From Bacillus sp. S3 (lineage in GTDB: Bacteria > Bacillota > Bacilli > Bacillales > Cytobacillaceae): a stretch of DNA of 64,000 nt. A model generated the notes under the pieces. That model was not told the DNA's origin and ran no database searches. It worked only from the letters and a program-made list of their open reading frames with translations. The DNA lies in NCBI RefSeq assembly GCF_005154805.1, contig NZ_CP039727.1, positions 4,089,501-4,153,500 of the forward strand, given 5' to 3'. Positions 1 through 8,796 of the stretch are shown here, one piece after another. The position numbers and the translations under genes are program-made. The first letter of the stretch is position 1, and every line of letters starts with the position of its first letter.

Positions 1-1
1 A

Positions 2-538
2 ACCGTATTTGCGGAAACCCTTCGCGGTGATTGGAAGGAAAATTTCAATTTATATGCAAAAGCACTTAATAAAGTTGACAAAGGTAACGAAGTCCTTGAA
101 AAATATGACGCTCGCATTGCTGACATTAAAGAAAAGCTTGGCGATAAAAAGAATATGAAGGTCTCAATGGTTCGTTTTATGGCCGGTGAGGTTCGGATTT
201 ATCATAAAGATACCTTCTCCGGTGTGATCTTAAATGACCTTGGCTTTGCCCGTCCGGAAAGTCAAAATGTCGATGATTTTGCTGAAAGAAATGTAACCAA
301 AGAACGGATTCCAGCAATGGAAGGCGATATTCTCTTCTATTTCACTTATGAAACGGGTGACGGCAAAGGTTCTGAATTAGAGAAAGAATGGATAAATGAT
401 CCGCTGTTCAAGAACCTTGAGGTAGCTAAGAAAGGTGAAGTTCATAAGGTAAGCGATACGATTTGGAACACAGCAGGAGGCGTACTCGCCGCCAACTTGA
501 TGCTTGACGATATTGAAAAGATCTTTTTGAAAAAATAA
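2..538 (+). CDS. Iron-siderophore ABC transporter substrate-binding protein (5' truncated)
   Basis: The reading frame is open from base 2 of the window, so only the last 178 residues are present; the start and any lipoprotein signal lie upstream. The visible part has the long linking helix and C-terminal lobe typical of the FecB/FepB class of periplasmic-type binding proteins (YfiY/FhuD-like), ending in a helix with LDDIEKIFLKK. Such lipoproteins capture ferric siderophores at the cell surface and hand them to a FecCD-type permease, which is not in the window. A strong intrinsic terminator follows the stop codon, so this is the last gene of its transcript. The family is assigned from overall sequence character; the ligand cannot be told. 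Confidence 0.72.
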   Translation, partial: TVFAETLRGDWKENFNLYAKALNKVDKGNEVLEKYDARIADIKEKLGDKKNMKVSMVRFMAGEVRIYHKDTFSGVILNDLGFARPESQNVDDFAERNVTKERIPAMEGDILFYFTYETGDGKGSELEKEWINDPLFKNLEVAKKGEVHKVSDTIWNTAGGVLAANLMLDDIEKIFLKK

Positions 539-554
539 ATATACTTGCAGTATG

Positions 555-587
555 GACCGCCTTTTGATGTTGGGCGGTCTCTTTTTA
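555..587 (+). terminator. Rho-independent terminator after siderophore-binding gene
   Basis: Inverted repeat GACCGCC/GGCGGTC (555-561, 573-579) followed by a T-rich run, 16 bases after the stop codon. Confidence 0.85.
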
Positions 588-589
588 TT

Positions 590-620
590 CCGCGGGTTTG
601 GGATTAATTCCGCCAAACCC
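590..620. repeat. GGGTTTGG/CCAAACCC inverted repeat, copy A
   Basis: The sequence contains GGGTTTGG, 11 bases, then CCAAACCC, framed by CCGC and ATTCCG. The same building blocks (CCGCGGGTTTGGG and ATTCCGCCAAAC) recur at 37525-37576. It lies between two convergent terminators. It is an intergenic repeat of unknown role. Confidence 0.55.
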
Positions 621-633
621 TATTTCAAGCAGC

Positions 634-662
634 AAAAAAAGAGCGAAGTCATCCTCGCTCTT
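634..662 (-). terminator. Terminator of the rodA transcript
   Basis: Stem AGAGCGA/TCGCTCT (640-646, 655-661) with an A-run on the plus strand, which reads as a U-tract on the minus transcript, just past the rodA stop. Confidence 0.8.
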
Positions 663-672
663 TAAAAAAATT

Positions 673-1842
673 CTATGCGGTTGTTGAGAACATGTATTTT
701 TTATAATGGTAGCGGATTGAAAAAATTAAGCCTAGTGCGAGCATATTGCCCATTAACGCACTGCCTCCGTAACTGATAAACGGAAGCGGGATCCCTGTGA
801 TTGGCAGGACACCGATGGTCATACCGATATTTTGGAAGACGTGAAAGGTAATCATGCTGATGACGCCAACACAAATATACGTATAAAAATTATTCTTCGT
901 TTCCATTCCGACCTTTGTAATATGGTAGATCAAAAGGAAAAATAAGCTAATTAATACACTCGCGCCAATAAAGCCATATTCCTCACCGACGACACTGAAA
1001 ATAAAGTCGGTTTGACTTTCAGGTAAATACACTTCGCGATTGCCGAACCCTTTGCCTCCCGTTTGCCCCGAGCCGATGGCGAGCAGCGATTTCGTCAGCT
1101 GGTAAGCATCCGTGCCCTGATAGCTGTAGGGATCGAGCCATGAATAAATCCTGCGCAGCTGATATTCGCCCACTCCCAGATACTTTGCCAAAAATTCAGG
1201 ATACCAGAGGACGAAATAAAAAACGGTTCCGATCAGTACAAGCCCTGATGAAAATATGGGTACAAGCAACTTCCATGAAATACCGGAAATAAAAATCATC
1301 CCTACTAAAATAGCGATAAAGACAAGTCCTGTCCCTAAATCCTGTTTGATAATGAGCGATAATGGCACCATCGTTACAATCCCCATCTTGATTAACAGCC
1401 AAAAATCGGTTTGAATCGTCTTGATCACATTTTTTTGATGATGTTGATCGATCGTACGTGCGAGCGCAAGAATAATAAAGATTTTGACAAACTCCGATGG
1501 CTGGATCGTTCCCATTCCGGGAATCTTAAACCAGTTTTTCGCACCGTTGATAACCGGGGCGATACTTGGCGGTGCCACAATCAAAAAACAAAGCAGGAAA
1601 ATTCCGAATCCGTACGCATACCAAGTGAGCTTCCGTAATTGATCCGAATCGAGCGTCATAACGGCTGCAATAATACCGCCGCCAACGGCGTACCAGACAA
1701 TTTGCTTAATTAAAAAGTTCTCCTTGTACTGGCCGCTCGCCTGCGCACTATAAATCGCTAAACAGCTGGCTAAGAACAATAATAATAATATGAAAACAAG
1801 GCTATAATCGAGTTTGGTCGTTGAGTTGTTGTTTGAGGACAT
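673..1842 (-). CDS. rodA: RodA/FtsW/SpoVE-family peptidoglycan polymerase
   Basis: A 389-residue polytopic membrane protein of the SEDS family. These proteins polymerise glycan strands from lipid II together with a class B penicillin-binding protein. About ten hydrophobic segments can be seen, with the family signature region IQPSEFVK in the middle and the conserved GIPLPFISYGGSA block near the C terminus. The start is set by AAGGTGG upstream of ATG at 1842. The length matches RodA-type members. The SEDS family is certain, but whether the role is elongation (RodA), division (FtsW) or sporulation (SpoVE) is inferred; no dedicated partner PBP lies nearby. The DUF4931 gene upstream on the same strand may be cotranscribed. 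Confidence 0.85.
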   Translation of the reverse strand: MSSNNNSTTKLDYSLVFILLLLFLASCLAIYSAQASGQYKENFLIKQIVWYAVGGGIIAAVMTLDSDQLRKLTWYAYGFGIFLLCFLIVAPPSIAPVINGAKNWFKIPGMGTIQPSEFVKIFIILALARTIDQHHQKNVIKTIQTDFWLLIKMGIVTMVPLSLIIKQDLGTGLVFIAILVGMIFISGISWKLLVPIFSSGLVLIGTVFYFVLWYPEFLAKYLGVGEYQLRRIYSWLDPYSYQGTDAYQLTKSLLAIGSGQTGGKGFGNREVYLPESQTDFIFSVVGEEYGFIGASVLISLFFLLIYHITKVGMETKNNFYTYICVGVISMITFHVFQNIGMTIGVLPITGIPLPFISYGGSALMGNMLALGLIFSIRYHYKKYMFSTTA

Positions 1843-1932
1843 TTAGGTTCCACCTTACTAAAAACTTGTACATTCCTCCATTATATTTTTAAAAACAACA
1901 AATCTCAACTTATAACCCGCCAATGGTTTAAT

Positions 1933-2697
1933 TTACATACTAAAATAGAGACGCCGCACTTCTCCTGCCATCCACTCTAAATTATTGGGCACCTGTGGAA
2001 TGCCATATCCGATATATAGCGGAGTGGTGACAAAACGGGAAACAATTTTCGCATAGATTTTATCGTCAATATGATGGAAAAACACATTGTAGCTCGAGGC
2101 CTTGAATGGAAAGTGATTCAGAATATAATGGACAGCTATTTGCAGGTATTCCGCAAACTTTTCCTTGTAGCCGGAATCCGGCATTTCCACATTAAATTCA
2201 TAAAACCCAACGCGGGGCTTCGTCGATAAAGTAAACCGTGCACCCTCTGCCTCCTCAATAACGATTCCCTCGAACATTTCATGGGTTACTTTTTCCTTAT
2301 AATCAATGTCATGTAACCCGACAATCTGCATATGCGGATGGGCAAGTGTTCCGCCCGACAATGGCCCATGATTTTTGAAAAAAATAACCGATTGAAAGCC
2401 GCCGCTGTCCTCCATCTCTAACCAATGCTGCAGACCGAATCGAATCAAGCTATGTAGATGGTCTTTTGAGTAGGTGGATAAATCGGCATGGCAATCGTCC
2501 GTTTCGATCAACACCGTTTGATAGGCATTTTCCAATACAGGGTATTTATTTTTCAAAAGAATAATCGGACCGTCGACTGCGATGAGGTCTGTCAGCTGGT
2601 CTCGTTCGCAAAACGGACAGGCCTGCGCTTTATTTCGAATATTTTCCGGCTTCTTCACACCAATTGCCGTATTAAAATGAAGATGTTTAGTATTCAA
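1933..2697 (-). CDS. DUF4931 protein, GalT/HIT-like fold
   Basis: A 254-residue protein related to galactose-1-phosphate uridylyltransferases. A CPFC pair near residue 28 could bind zinc, and the HPHMQ segment around residue 118 resembles the HxHxQ active-site motif of the GalT branch of the HIT superfamily. The natural substrate of this family is not known to me; nucleotidyl transfer or hydrolysis is inferred from the motif. The start is TTG at 2697, preceded by GGAGAGGAG. The gene is divergent from uppP and lies 90 bases upstream of rodA on the same strand. Confidence 0.7.
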   Translation of the reverse strand: MNTKHLHFNTAIGVKKPENIRNKAQACPFCERDQLTDLIAVDGPIILLKNKYPVLENAYQTVLIETDDCHADLSTYSKDHLHSLIRFGLQHWLEMEDSGGFQSVIFFKNHGPLSGGTLAHPHMQIVGLHDIDYKEKVTHEMFEGIVIEEAEGARFTLSTKPRVGFYEFNVEMPDSGYKEKFAEYLQIAVHYILNHFPFKASSYNVFFHHIDDKIYAKIVSRFVTTPLYIGYGIPQVPNNLEWMAGEVRRLYFSM

Positions 2698-2859
2698 ACA
2701 GGTTTCTCCTCTCCAAAAGGCTTTATTCCTATTTTATGGGAGGATACCGCTAGTTTGCACTTAATTTGTTTGGGTACTTGATATCTTCATGAAATCGTTG
2801 CCGTGTGCATATCTTTTAAATGTACAGGCTTACGATAATTTAAGATTGAGAGGGACTTT

Positions 2860-3642
2860 ATGTTAACGAAATTAGAGGCATTTATCCTCGGGATTATTCA
2901 AGGTCTAACGGAATTCTTGCCGATCAGCAGTACGGGACATCTTTATTTAGGAAGAAATTTATTTGGCCTTCAGGAAGCGGGACTTTTGCTCGATACGATG
3001 CTTCATGTCGGTACACTGCTGGCCGTCTTTGTTTTTTATAAGGATGAGTTTGTCAAAATCATCAAAAATCCGTTCAGCAAATTAACTTTTTTGCTGATTG
3101 TTGGGACGATTCCAGCGGTTGTTTTCGGACTGGCCTTTAAGGATTACATTGATGAAATTTCAAAGACAGGGGTGACGATTGGCTGGGAGTTTTTACTGAC
3201 GGGGTTATTTCTGTGGCTCGCCGATTCTGCGAAAAATGGCTATAAGAAAATGGACGACATCAGCTATAAGGATGCGTTTATCATTGGAACCTTCCAAGCG
3301 GTTGCGATTATGCCGGCGATCTCCCGCTCAGGAATGACAATAGTTGCCGCCCTTTGGCGGAAATTGGACCGTGAAACCGCGGCATACTTCTCTTTCTTGT
3401 TATCCACACCGGCAATAGCGGGAGCGATTGTCCTGCAAACGAAGGATTTACTAGGAGGTGCAGGTGAAGAAATCTCTTTATCTGCCCTGCTAGTCGGAAT
3501 TATTGCCTCTGCTATTTTCGGTTATGTCGCCGTCAAATGGATGATTGGCTACTTGAAGAACCATTCGTTAAAGCCGTTTGCACTATATGTTTGGGCATTA
3601 GGACTGATTGTGCTGTTTTTTCAGTTTTCAGGTAAATTTTAA
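2860..3642 (+). CDS. uppP: Undecaprenyl-diphosphatase UppP (BacA family)
   Basis: A 260-residue integral membrane enzyme that dephosphorylates undecaprenyl diphosphate to recycle the lipid carrier for cell-wall synthesis; overexpression of family members gives bacitracin tolerance. Both hallmark motifs are present: the Glu-containing LTEFLPISSTGH near residues 16-27 and PAISRSGMT near residue 152, which form the active site at the membrane face. The length is normal for the family. ATG at 2860 follows GAGAGGGA. A second, unrelated enzyme for the same reaction (BcrC-like PAP2) is encoded at 33305-33907, so the window carries both types. Confidence 0.95.
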   Translation: MLTKLEAFILGIIQGLTEFLPISSTGHLYLGRNLFGLQEAGLLLDTMLHVGTLLAVFVFYKDEFVKIIKNPFSKLTFLLIVGTIPAVVFGLAFKDYIDEISKTGVTIGWEFLLTGLFLWLADSAKNGYKKMDDISYKDAFIIGTFQAVAIMPAISRSGMTIVAALWRKLDRETAAYFSFLLSTPAIAGAIVLQTKDLLGGAGEEISLSALLVGIIASAIFGYVAVKWMIGYLKNHSLKPFALYVWALGLIVLFFQFSGKF

Positions 3643-3643
3643 C

Positions 3644-3677
3644 AAAAAAAGCGACTCGAAGCACCGAGTCGCTCATT
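3644..3677. terminator. Bidirectional terminator between uppP and azoR
   Basis: Stem AGCGACTCG/CGAGTCGCT (3650-3658, 3665-3673) flanked by A-run and T-run, placed between convergent genes. Confidence 0.88.
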
Positions 3678-3678
3678 T

Positions 3679-4341
3679 TTATTGTGTAACCGTTTGTTTT
3701 GCCATTTCTCGTGCTGCTTCTGCTGCTTGTTCTTTTGCTTTTGCCATGATTTCCGGCACTTTTTTTGGAAAATGGTCCATTCCTTCGGCAATGACGGTGT
3801 CCAGGCTCTCGAATCCGAGGAACTTAAAAACTTTTTGAAGGTAACGGTCACCCATTTCAAATTCAACCATCGGTCCGCTTGAGTAAATGCCGCCGCGTGT
3901 TTGAATATGGAGCGCTTTTCTGCCGGTGAGCAGTCCTTTTGGGCCCTCTGCCGTATTGGTAAATGTTTTTTCAACTATAAATAAGTTGTCTATGAATTTT
4001 TTCAAAATTGATGGGGCGCCAAGGTTCCAAATTGGTGTGACAAATACATAATAATCGGCAGCGATAAAGCGATCGGCAAGCTCATGCATGTTTTCGAGCT
4101 TCGTCCGTTCTGCTTCTGACAGCTGCTCTTTCGTGTAACCCATAAACGATAATTTGGCCCGGGCATATAATAGGTCCATATCGATATCGGGAATATCCAT
4201 ATCATATAAGTGCCAGCGCTCGATCTCTACATCCGGCTGCACTTTTTGGAACTCTTCTAAAAATACTTCCCCGATCTGCATCCCTTTCGATAGCTTAATG
4301 TCATTTTTTGGATTTGCCGTAATATACAATAACTTTGACAT
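3679..4341 (-). CDS. azoR: FMN-dependent NADH-azoreductase
   Basis: A 220-residue flavodoxin-like quinone/azo reductase. It shows the N-terminal beta strand and phosphate loop (LLYITANPK), the central TPIWNLGAPSILKKFIDN segment that packs on FMN, and the QTRGGIY segment. Such enzymes reduce quinones and azo compounds by two-electron transfer from NADH and often protect against thiol-reactive quinones. The start is placed at ATG 4341, because AAGGG sits 6 bases upstream; a TTG two codons earlier would abut the ribosome-binding site. The C terminus is Ala/Glu/Lys-rich. No regulator is adjacent. Confidence 0.9.
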   Translation of the reverse strand: MSKLLYITANPKNDIKLSKGMQIGEVFLEEFQKVQPDVEIERWHLYDMDIPDIDMDLLYARAKLSFMGYTKEQLSEAERTKLENMHELADRFIAADYYVFVTPIWNLGAPSILKKFIDNLFIVEKTFTNTAEGPKGLLTGRKALHIQTRGGIYSSGPMVEFEMGDRYLQKVFKFLGFESLDTVIAEGMDHFPKKVPEIMAKAKEQAAEAAREMAKQTVTQ

Positions 4342-4490
4342 GTACAACCCTTCCCTTTAGCCATAATTTTTTTCTACTAATACTATACTACTACAAACGT
4401 TCTTGCTCACCATTGAACAATTAGTGAAGTTTATGAAGAAATTGTGAAATCTACCTTCTCCCAATGAACATATCGTGACAATTCTAAACA

Positions 4491-4530
4491 AAACTCAACG
4501 AAACTTAACAAAACTTAACAAAAGTCACAG
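4491..4530 (+). promoter_or_regulatory. 10-bp tandem repeats upstream of the tungstate operon
   Basis: Four consecutive decamers AAACTCAACG, AAACTTAACA, AAACTTAACA, AAAGTCACAG occupy this stretch in exact 10-base register, that is on one face of the helix. A TATGAT hexamer at 4535-4540 could be a -10 element. The block lies 53 bases before the regulator start codon and is a reasonable operator candidate for the regulator encoded next. The repeats are seen; the operator role is inferred. Confidence 0.45.
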
Positions 4531-4582
4531 TTAGTATGATATTCTTTTTATAAAATAAAAACTGGAAAAAGGAGGGTGACAA

Positions 4583-5527
4583 ATGGACGTAAAGGCTTAT
4601 ACTCCCGATGAGGTCGCGCAAATCTTTCAAATTTCCAAGCATACGGTTTATGAGCTGATTAAACGAGGCGAGCTCCAGGCATTTAAAATCGGAAACAAAA
4701 TGAGAATTGAGCATGTAGAAATTGAAAGATTTAAGGAAAACATGAAGGCACCAGCTAAGAAAAATCAGGCAGAGCAAACTGGCCCGTTAACCAATCCGAA
4801 CATGTTAATCCGGCTTTCCGGCAGCCATGATTTTCTTGTCGAACATTTTGCCAAACAAGCGGCAAAGACTTTAAACCTGCAAATTCAGCCTTCTTTCATC
4901 GGCAGTTTAGAAGGGTTAATGATGCTTTACCGCGGGCAATGCGATATTGCTGCCGTTCATCTATTAGATCCGGCATCGCAAGAGTATAATCTGCCCTTTA
5001 TTCATCAGCTGTTTGTCTATGAATCTATTTTGGTGGTTAGATTGGCTGTCAGAGAGCAAGGTTTTATTGTTGCCAAAGGCAATCCAAAGAGTATTCTAGA
5101 TTTTTCTGACCTCACAAGAAAGGACATTCAATTTATTAACCGCCAGAAAGGGTCTGGGACAAGGTTTTTACTAGATTCCAAGCTTTCAAGTCAAGGTATT
5201 GCTCCGAGTAAAATTAACGGCTACGGCAATGAAGAATGGAACCACTTATCAGCAGCCTCATACATTAGCAGAGGCATTGCCGATGTCACATTTGGCATTC
5301 ATTCGGCTGCCAGCCATTTAGGACTTGATTTCGTGCCAGTAGCGAAGGAACAGTTTGATCTTGTATTCCGCTTTACTGATGAAAACAGACAAAGTTTAAC
5401 AGACTTAATTCAATACCTGCAGTCTGCCAGCTTCAAAGACAGCCTTTATGATTTAGAAGGCTACACGATTCAAGATTTAGGAAAAATTGTCTATCAAACA
5501 AGTCAAACGGAGGAATTACTACGATGA
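4583..5527 (+). CDS. One-component regulator: excisionase-type HTH plus PBP-like sensor domain
   Basis: A 314-residue protein with two parts. Residues 1-55 form an excisionase/MerR-like helix-turn-helix (YTPDEVAQIFQISKHTVYEL). Residues 70-300 resemble a type-2 periplasmic binding protein (PBP_like) without a signal peptide, with SGSHDFLVEHF near the start and KGSGTRFLLDSKL around residue 190. The binding-protein part would let a cytoplasmic oxyanion be sensed directly. The stop codon overlaps the tupA start (ATGA), so the gene is translationally coupled to the tungstate transporter. I infer that it controls tupABC in response to tungstate or molybdate. GGAGGGTGA precedes the start. Confidence 0.8.
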   Translation: MDVKAYTPDEVAQIFQISKHTVYELIKRGELQAFKIGNKMRIEHVEIERFKENMKAPAKKNQAEQTGPLTNPNMLIRLSGSHDFLVEHFAKQAAKTLNLQIQPSFIGSLEGLMMLYRGQCDIAAVHLLDPASQEYNLPFIHQLFVYESILVVRLAVREQGFIVAKGNPKSILDFSDLTRKDIQFINRQKGSGTRFLLDSKLSSQGIAPSKINGYGNEEWNHLSAASYISRGIADVTFGIHSAASHLGLDFVPVAKEQFDLVFRFTDENRQSLTDLIQYLQSASFKDSLYDLEGYTIQDLGKIVYQTSQTEELLR

Positions 5528-6393
5528 GAAAAAATCGCTTTTTAATCGCCCTATTTGCATTGATGCTTCTAGTTTTATCAGCTTGCGGAAGCGCTGGCAC
5601 AAAGGACACCGCAGCAAAAGAGAAAAAAGAGCCTGCAAAGAAACCGGCTCCAACAGAAATGATTCTGGCAACGACTACGAGTACACAGGACAGTGGATTA
5701 CTTGATGTCTTAATTCCGATGTTCGAAGAAGAAAATAATGTAAAGGTAAAAACGATTGCAGTTGGAACAGGCCAGGCATTAGAAATGGGTACGAAAGGTG
5801 AAGCTGACGCCCTTCTTGTTCATGCTCCAGCAGCTGAAAAGGCTGTCGTCGATGCCGGCGATGCGATTAACTACAAACGCGTGATGTATAACGACTTTAT
5901 TTTAGTTGGACCAAAAGACAATCCAGCAGGAGTAAGCGGTGATGACATTAAAGCTGCATTCAAAACATTGGCTGACACGAAGGCTACTTTCGTTTCACGC
6001 GGCGACGACTCCGGTACACATAAAAAAGAATTAGGCATTTGGACTGCTGAAAATATTCAACCTGCAGGTGATTGGTACGTATCAACTGGCCAAGGAATGG
6101 GACAAACCTTACAAGTCGCAGCTGAGAAAAAAGGATATGTATTAACAGACCGGGCAACATGGCTGGCGCAAGAAAAGAATTTGGATACATTAAAGATCGT
6201 CGTTGAAGGCGGCAACGATTTAATGAATATCTATCACGTTATGCAAGTAAATCCTGAAAAACATGACAAAGTGAATAGCAAAGATGGCGAAAAATTTGTA
6301 GAATTTATGATAGATGCAAAAACGCAAGATGTGATTGAAGAGTTTGGTAAGAAAGAATACGGTCAATCGTTATTCTTTAAGTATACTGAGTAA
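5524..6393 (+). CDS. tupA: Tungstate-binding lipoprotein TupA
   Basis: A 289-residue extracellular solute-binding lipoprotein. The signal peptide ends in the lipobox LSAC, with the lipidated cysteine at residue 21, followed by a Lys/Ala/Pro linker. The mature part begins with ILATTTSTQDSGLL, the hallmark oxyanion-binding start of TupA/WtpA-like proteins, and contains VSRGDDSGTHKKE, another ligand-loop signature. It captures tungstate (possibly also molybdate) for the TupB/TupC transporter encoded directly downstream. The gene overlaps the regulator by four bases and has its own ACGGAGGAA site. Discrimination between tungstate and molybdate is inferred from the family. Confidence 0.9.
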   Translation: MRKNRFLIALFALMLLVLSACGSAGTKDTAAKEKKEPAKKPAPTEMILATTTSTQDSGLLDVLIPMFEEENNVKVKTIAVGTGQALEMGTKGEADALLVHAPAAEKAVVDAGDAINYKRVMYNDFILVGPKDNPAGVSGDDIKAAFKTLADTKATFVSRGDDSGTHKKELGIWTAENIQPAGDWYVSTGQGMGQTLQVAAEKKGYVLTDRATWLAQEKNLDTLKIVVEGGNDLMNIYHVMQVNPEKHDKVNSKDGEKFVEFMIDAKTQDVIEEFGKKEYGQSLFFKYTE

Positions 6394-6425
6394 TTTTTAA
6401 TAGAAATCCCGGAGGCAAAACAATT

Positions 6426-7124
6426 ATGGAGCTGTTAGTAGATGGACTGAAAAAAGCAATAGAAATGATCTTAAACGGCGATCCAGAAATTTATGCGATT
6501 ACCTGGCTGACGCTTAAGGTCTGTCTCATTTCCATTCTGATTAGCACCCTGATTGGGTTGCCTCTGGGGATTTTACTCGGATTAACTAGATTCACAGGAC
6601 GTAGAGTCCTATTATTGTTTATCAATATCGGCATGGGCCTCCCGCCTGTTGTTGCCGGACTGTGGATCACAATGCTGTTGTGGCGCTCTGGCCCGCTTGG
6701 CGACCTTAGCCTGCTTTATTCACCAACAGCGATTGTTATGGCACAAGTGTTGGTCAGTCTGCCCATTGTGACAAGCCTGACATTCACGGCATTCCAGCAA
6801 CTCAGCGATAAGATGCTGTTACAAATTAAAGCATTAGGCGCAACAAGGCTGCAAACATTAATGATTCTGATCAAACAATTAAAAATTGCCATTCTGGCGG
6901 CGATCATGGCCGGCTTTGGCCGCGTGATCGCGGAAGTAGGCGCGGCGATGATGGTTGGCGGAAATATTCAGGGCGATACCCGAATTTTAACCACGACGAT
7001 TGTGATGGAAGTATCGAAAGGGAACTTTGATATTGCCCTAGCCCTTTCCTTCATCTTATTGTCGGTTGCTCTGTTGATTACGGCCGGATTAACATTTTTA
7101 CAACAAAGGAAGCGAATATCATGA
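6426..7124 (+). CDS. tupB: Tungstate ABC transporter permease TupB
   Basis: A 232-residue membrane protein with about five transmembrane helices and the binding-protein-dependent transport inner-membrane fold. The EAA-loop region (around ALGATRLQTLMI, residues 138-149) is the contact site for the ATPase. It forms the membrane channel of the tungstate importer. CCCGGAGGC precedes ATG at 6426. It overlaps tupC by four bases (ATGA), so the two are translationally coupled. Confidence 0.9.
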   Translation: MELLVDGLKKAIEMILNGDPEIYAITWLTLKVCLISILISTLIGLPLGILLGLTRFTGRRVLLLFINIGMGLPPVVAGLWITMLLWRSGPLGDLSLLYSPTAIVMAQVLVSLPIVTSLTFTAFQQLSDKMLLQIKALGATRLQTLMILIKQLKIAILAAIMAGFGRVIAEVGAAMMVGGNIQGDTRILTTTIVMEVSKGNFDIALALSFILLSVALLITAGLTFLQQRKRIS

Positions 7125-7864
7125 ATCCGTTAATTGAACTGAAAAACATTACCTTTCATGCCCATCAGAAAACGATTCTTGATATTCCTGCATTTCAAAT
7201 TTACGCTGGTGAATTTCTTGGTATGATGGGGCCGAACGGTGCCGGAAAAAGCACGCTGCTAAAGCTATTGGCGCTGCTTGACCAGCAAACGAGCGGTGAT
7301 TTCCTTTATCGCGGTGAGGTAATTCCTAAGGGTACTGCCCCGCTGGATATACGGAGGCGGTTCTCGATTGCTCTGCAGCAATCATTATTATTGGATGGAA
7401 CCGTTTTTCATAACATTGCGATCGGCCTTAAACTAAGGAAGATTCCCAAACAAATTATTAAGGAAAAAGTTGCCCATTGGTTGGAGCTATTTGGTATCAG
7501 CCACTTGGCGAAAAAAAATGCGCTTTATTTATCAGGCGGTGAAGCGCAGCGGGTCAATTTGGCCCGTGCCATGATTGTTGAACCGGAAATTCTTTTTCTA
7601 GATGAACCCTTTTCAGCTTTAGATTTTCCGACCAAAATTAAGTTAATGGAAGATTTCAAAGGCATTATCGAAGCTTCCCAAACAACGGCAGTATTTGTCA
7701 GCCATGATTTGATGGAGATTAACTACCTGACCAATCGGCTGGCGATTATTGTAAATGGTGAAGTAAAGCAATCCGGACCCACCCCTCGGGTCCTTGAACA
7801 TCCTAATTCTTCCACCGCCTCCTTCCTAAACGAGTGGAAGAAATTTTATCCCTTAGCACGTTGA
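7121..7864 (+). CDS. tupC: Tungstate ABC transporter ATP-binding protein TupC
   Basis: A 247-residue ABC ATPase with Walker A GPNGAGKST near residue 37, Q-loop, signature YLSGGEAQRV, Walker B ILFLDEPF and the switch histidine in VFVSHD. It powers the TupB permease. It is the last gene of the regulator-tupABC operon and is followed by a terminator two bases after the stop. There is no C-terminal regulatory TOBE/Mop domain, consistent with regulation by the separate PBP-type repressor rather than within the ATPase. Confidence 0.9.
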   Translation: MNPLIELKNITFHAHQKTILDIPAFQIYAGEFLGMMGPNGAGKSTLLKLLALLDQQTSGDFLYRGEVIPKGTAPLDIRRRFSIALQQSLLLDGTVFHNIAIGLKLRKIPKQIIKEKVAHWLELFGISHLAKKNALYLSGGEAQRVNLARAMIVEPEILFLDEPFSALDFPTKIKLMEDFKGIIEASQTTAVFVSHDLMEINYLTNRLAIIVNGEVKQSGPTPRVLEHPNSSTASFLNEWKKFYPLAR

Positions 7865-7865
7865 T

Positions 7866-7893
7866 GCAGTTCCATTTGGAGCTGCCTTTTTTT
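7866..7893 (+). terminator. Terminator of the tup operon
   Basis: Stem GCAGTTCC/GGAGCTGC (one G-U pair) and a seven-T tail. Confidence 0.8.
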
Positions 7894-8003
7894 ATACATG
7901 TACAGGATGGAAAAATCCAAGGTAACACAATATTTGCTTTAAAAATCAGTGGAGCATAAAATGAAAGTATAGAAGTTACTGGGTTCTAAGGGGGAATTTT
8001 ATT

Positions 8004-8762
8004 ATGAAATACGCCATCATTACGGGAGCATCAAAAGGTCTGGGTGAAGCGGTTGCAAAGCGGCTGATTCGCGAACAAATCGCGGTCGTTTCGGTTTCAC
8101 GGACAGAGAATAAAGAAATCAAAAGTCTTGCTCTCGAGCAAGGAATCGATTATAAACACTTTTCCTGCAATCTTTCATTAGAAAAGGAAGTCCAAGAAGT
8201 CTTTATGGAGATTGCCCATTGTATTTTTCAAAAAAATCCCCAGGAAATTCTGCTATTTAATAATGCTGGCATGATCGAACCTATTCAAAAGGTCGGTCAT
8301 TTGGATCAAACTCCGGTCATCGGAAACATCCAGGTCAATTTAATCGCACCGATTCTGATTACCAATTTATTTTTCAGCAAGGCTCAGTTAACCAACACAA
8401 AGGTAACGGTGGTTAACGTTACATCAGGTGCCGCTGTTCGCTCAATCGAAGGCTGGAGCGTCTATTGCAGCTCGAAGGCCGGATTAAATATGTTCACACA
8501 AACTGCGGCGATTGAGCAGGCGGAAATGAATAATAACAATACCATTATCGCATTTAGCCCTGGGGTGATGGATACGAACATGCAAGAAACCATCCGTTCG
8601 TCCAACAAGGAAGCATTCAAGGATCTCGATCAATTCAAGGAATACAAGGAAAAGAACATGCTACTGCAGGCAGATGTGGTCGCTAATGCTTTAGTAGATC
8701 TTGTTCTAGGCGGGAATGTTGAAAGTGGAAGGGTGTACAATATTAAAGAGCTGTTAAAATAA
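8004..8762 (+). CDS. Short-chain dehydrogenase/reductase, YueD-like (benzil reductase type)
   Basis: A 252-residue classical SDR. The TGASKGLG nucleotide-binding motif is at residues 7-14, NNAG lies near residue 90, and the catalytic YCSSK is near residue 153, preceded by the serine in VTSGAA. The closest character I recognise is B. subtilis YueD, a (S)-benzoin-forming benzil reductase, which uses NADPH; the physiological substrate is unknown. AAGGGGGAA precedes ATG at 8004. The gene stands alone between the tup operon and the convergent two-component system. Confidence 0.8.
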   Translation: MKYAIITGASKGLGEAVAKRLIREQIAVVSVSRTENKEIKSLALEQGIDYKHFSCNLSLEKEVQEVFMEIAHCIFQKNPQEILLFNNAGMIEPIQKVGHLDQTPVIGNIQVNLIAPILITNLFFSKAQLTNTKVTVVNVTSGAAVRSIEGWSVYCSSKAGLNMFTQTAAIEQAEMNNNNTIIAFSPGVMDTNMQETIRSSNKEAFKDLDQFKEYKEKNMLLQADVVANALVDLVLGGNVESGRVYNIKELLK

Positions 8763-8767
8763 ACCGA

Positions 8768-8796
8768 AAGGCCGCTGTAAGTTGAGCGGCCTTCTT
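8768..8796. terminator. Bidirectional terminator between SDR gene and histidine kinase
   Basis: Stem AAGGCCGCT/AGCGGCCTT (8768-8776, 8785-8793) between convergent genes, overlapping the last bases of the kinase gene. Confidence 0.82.
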
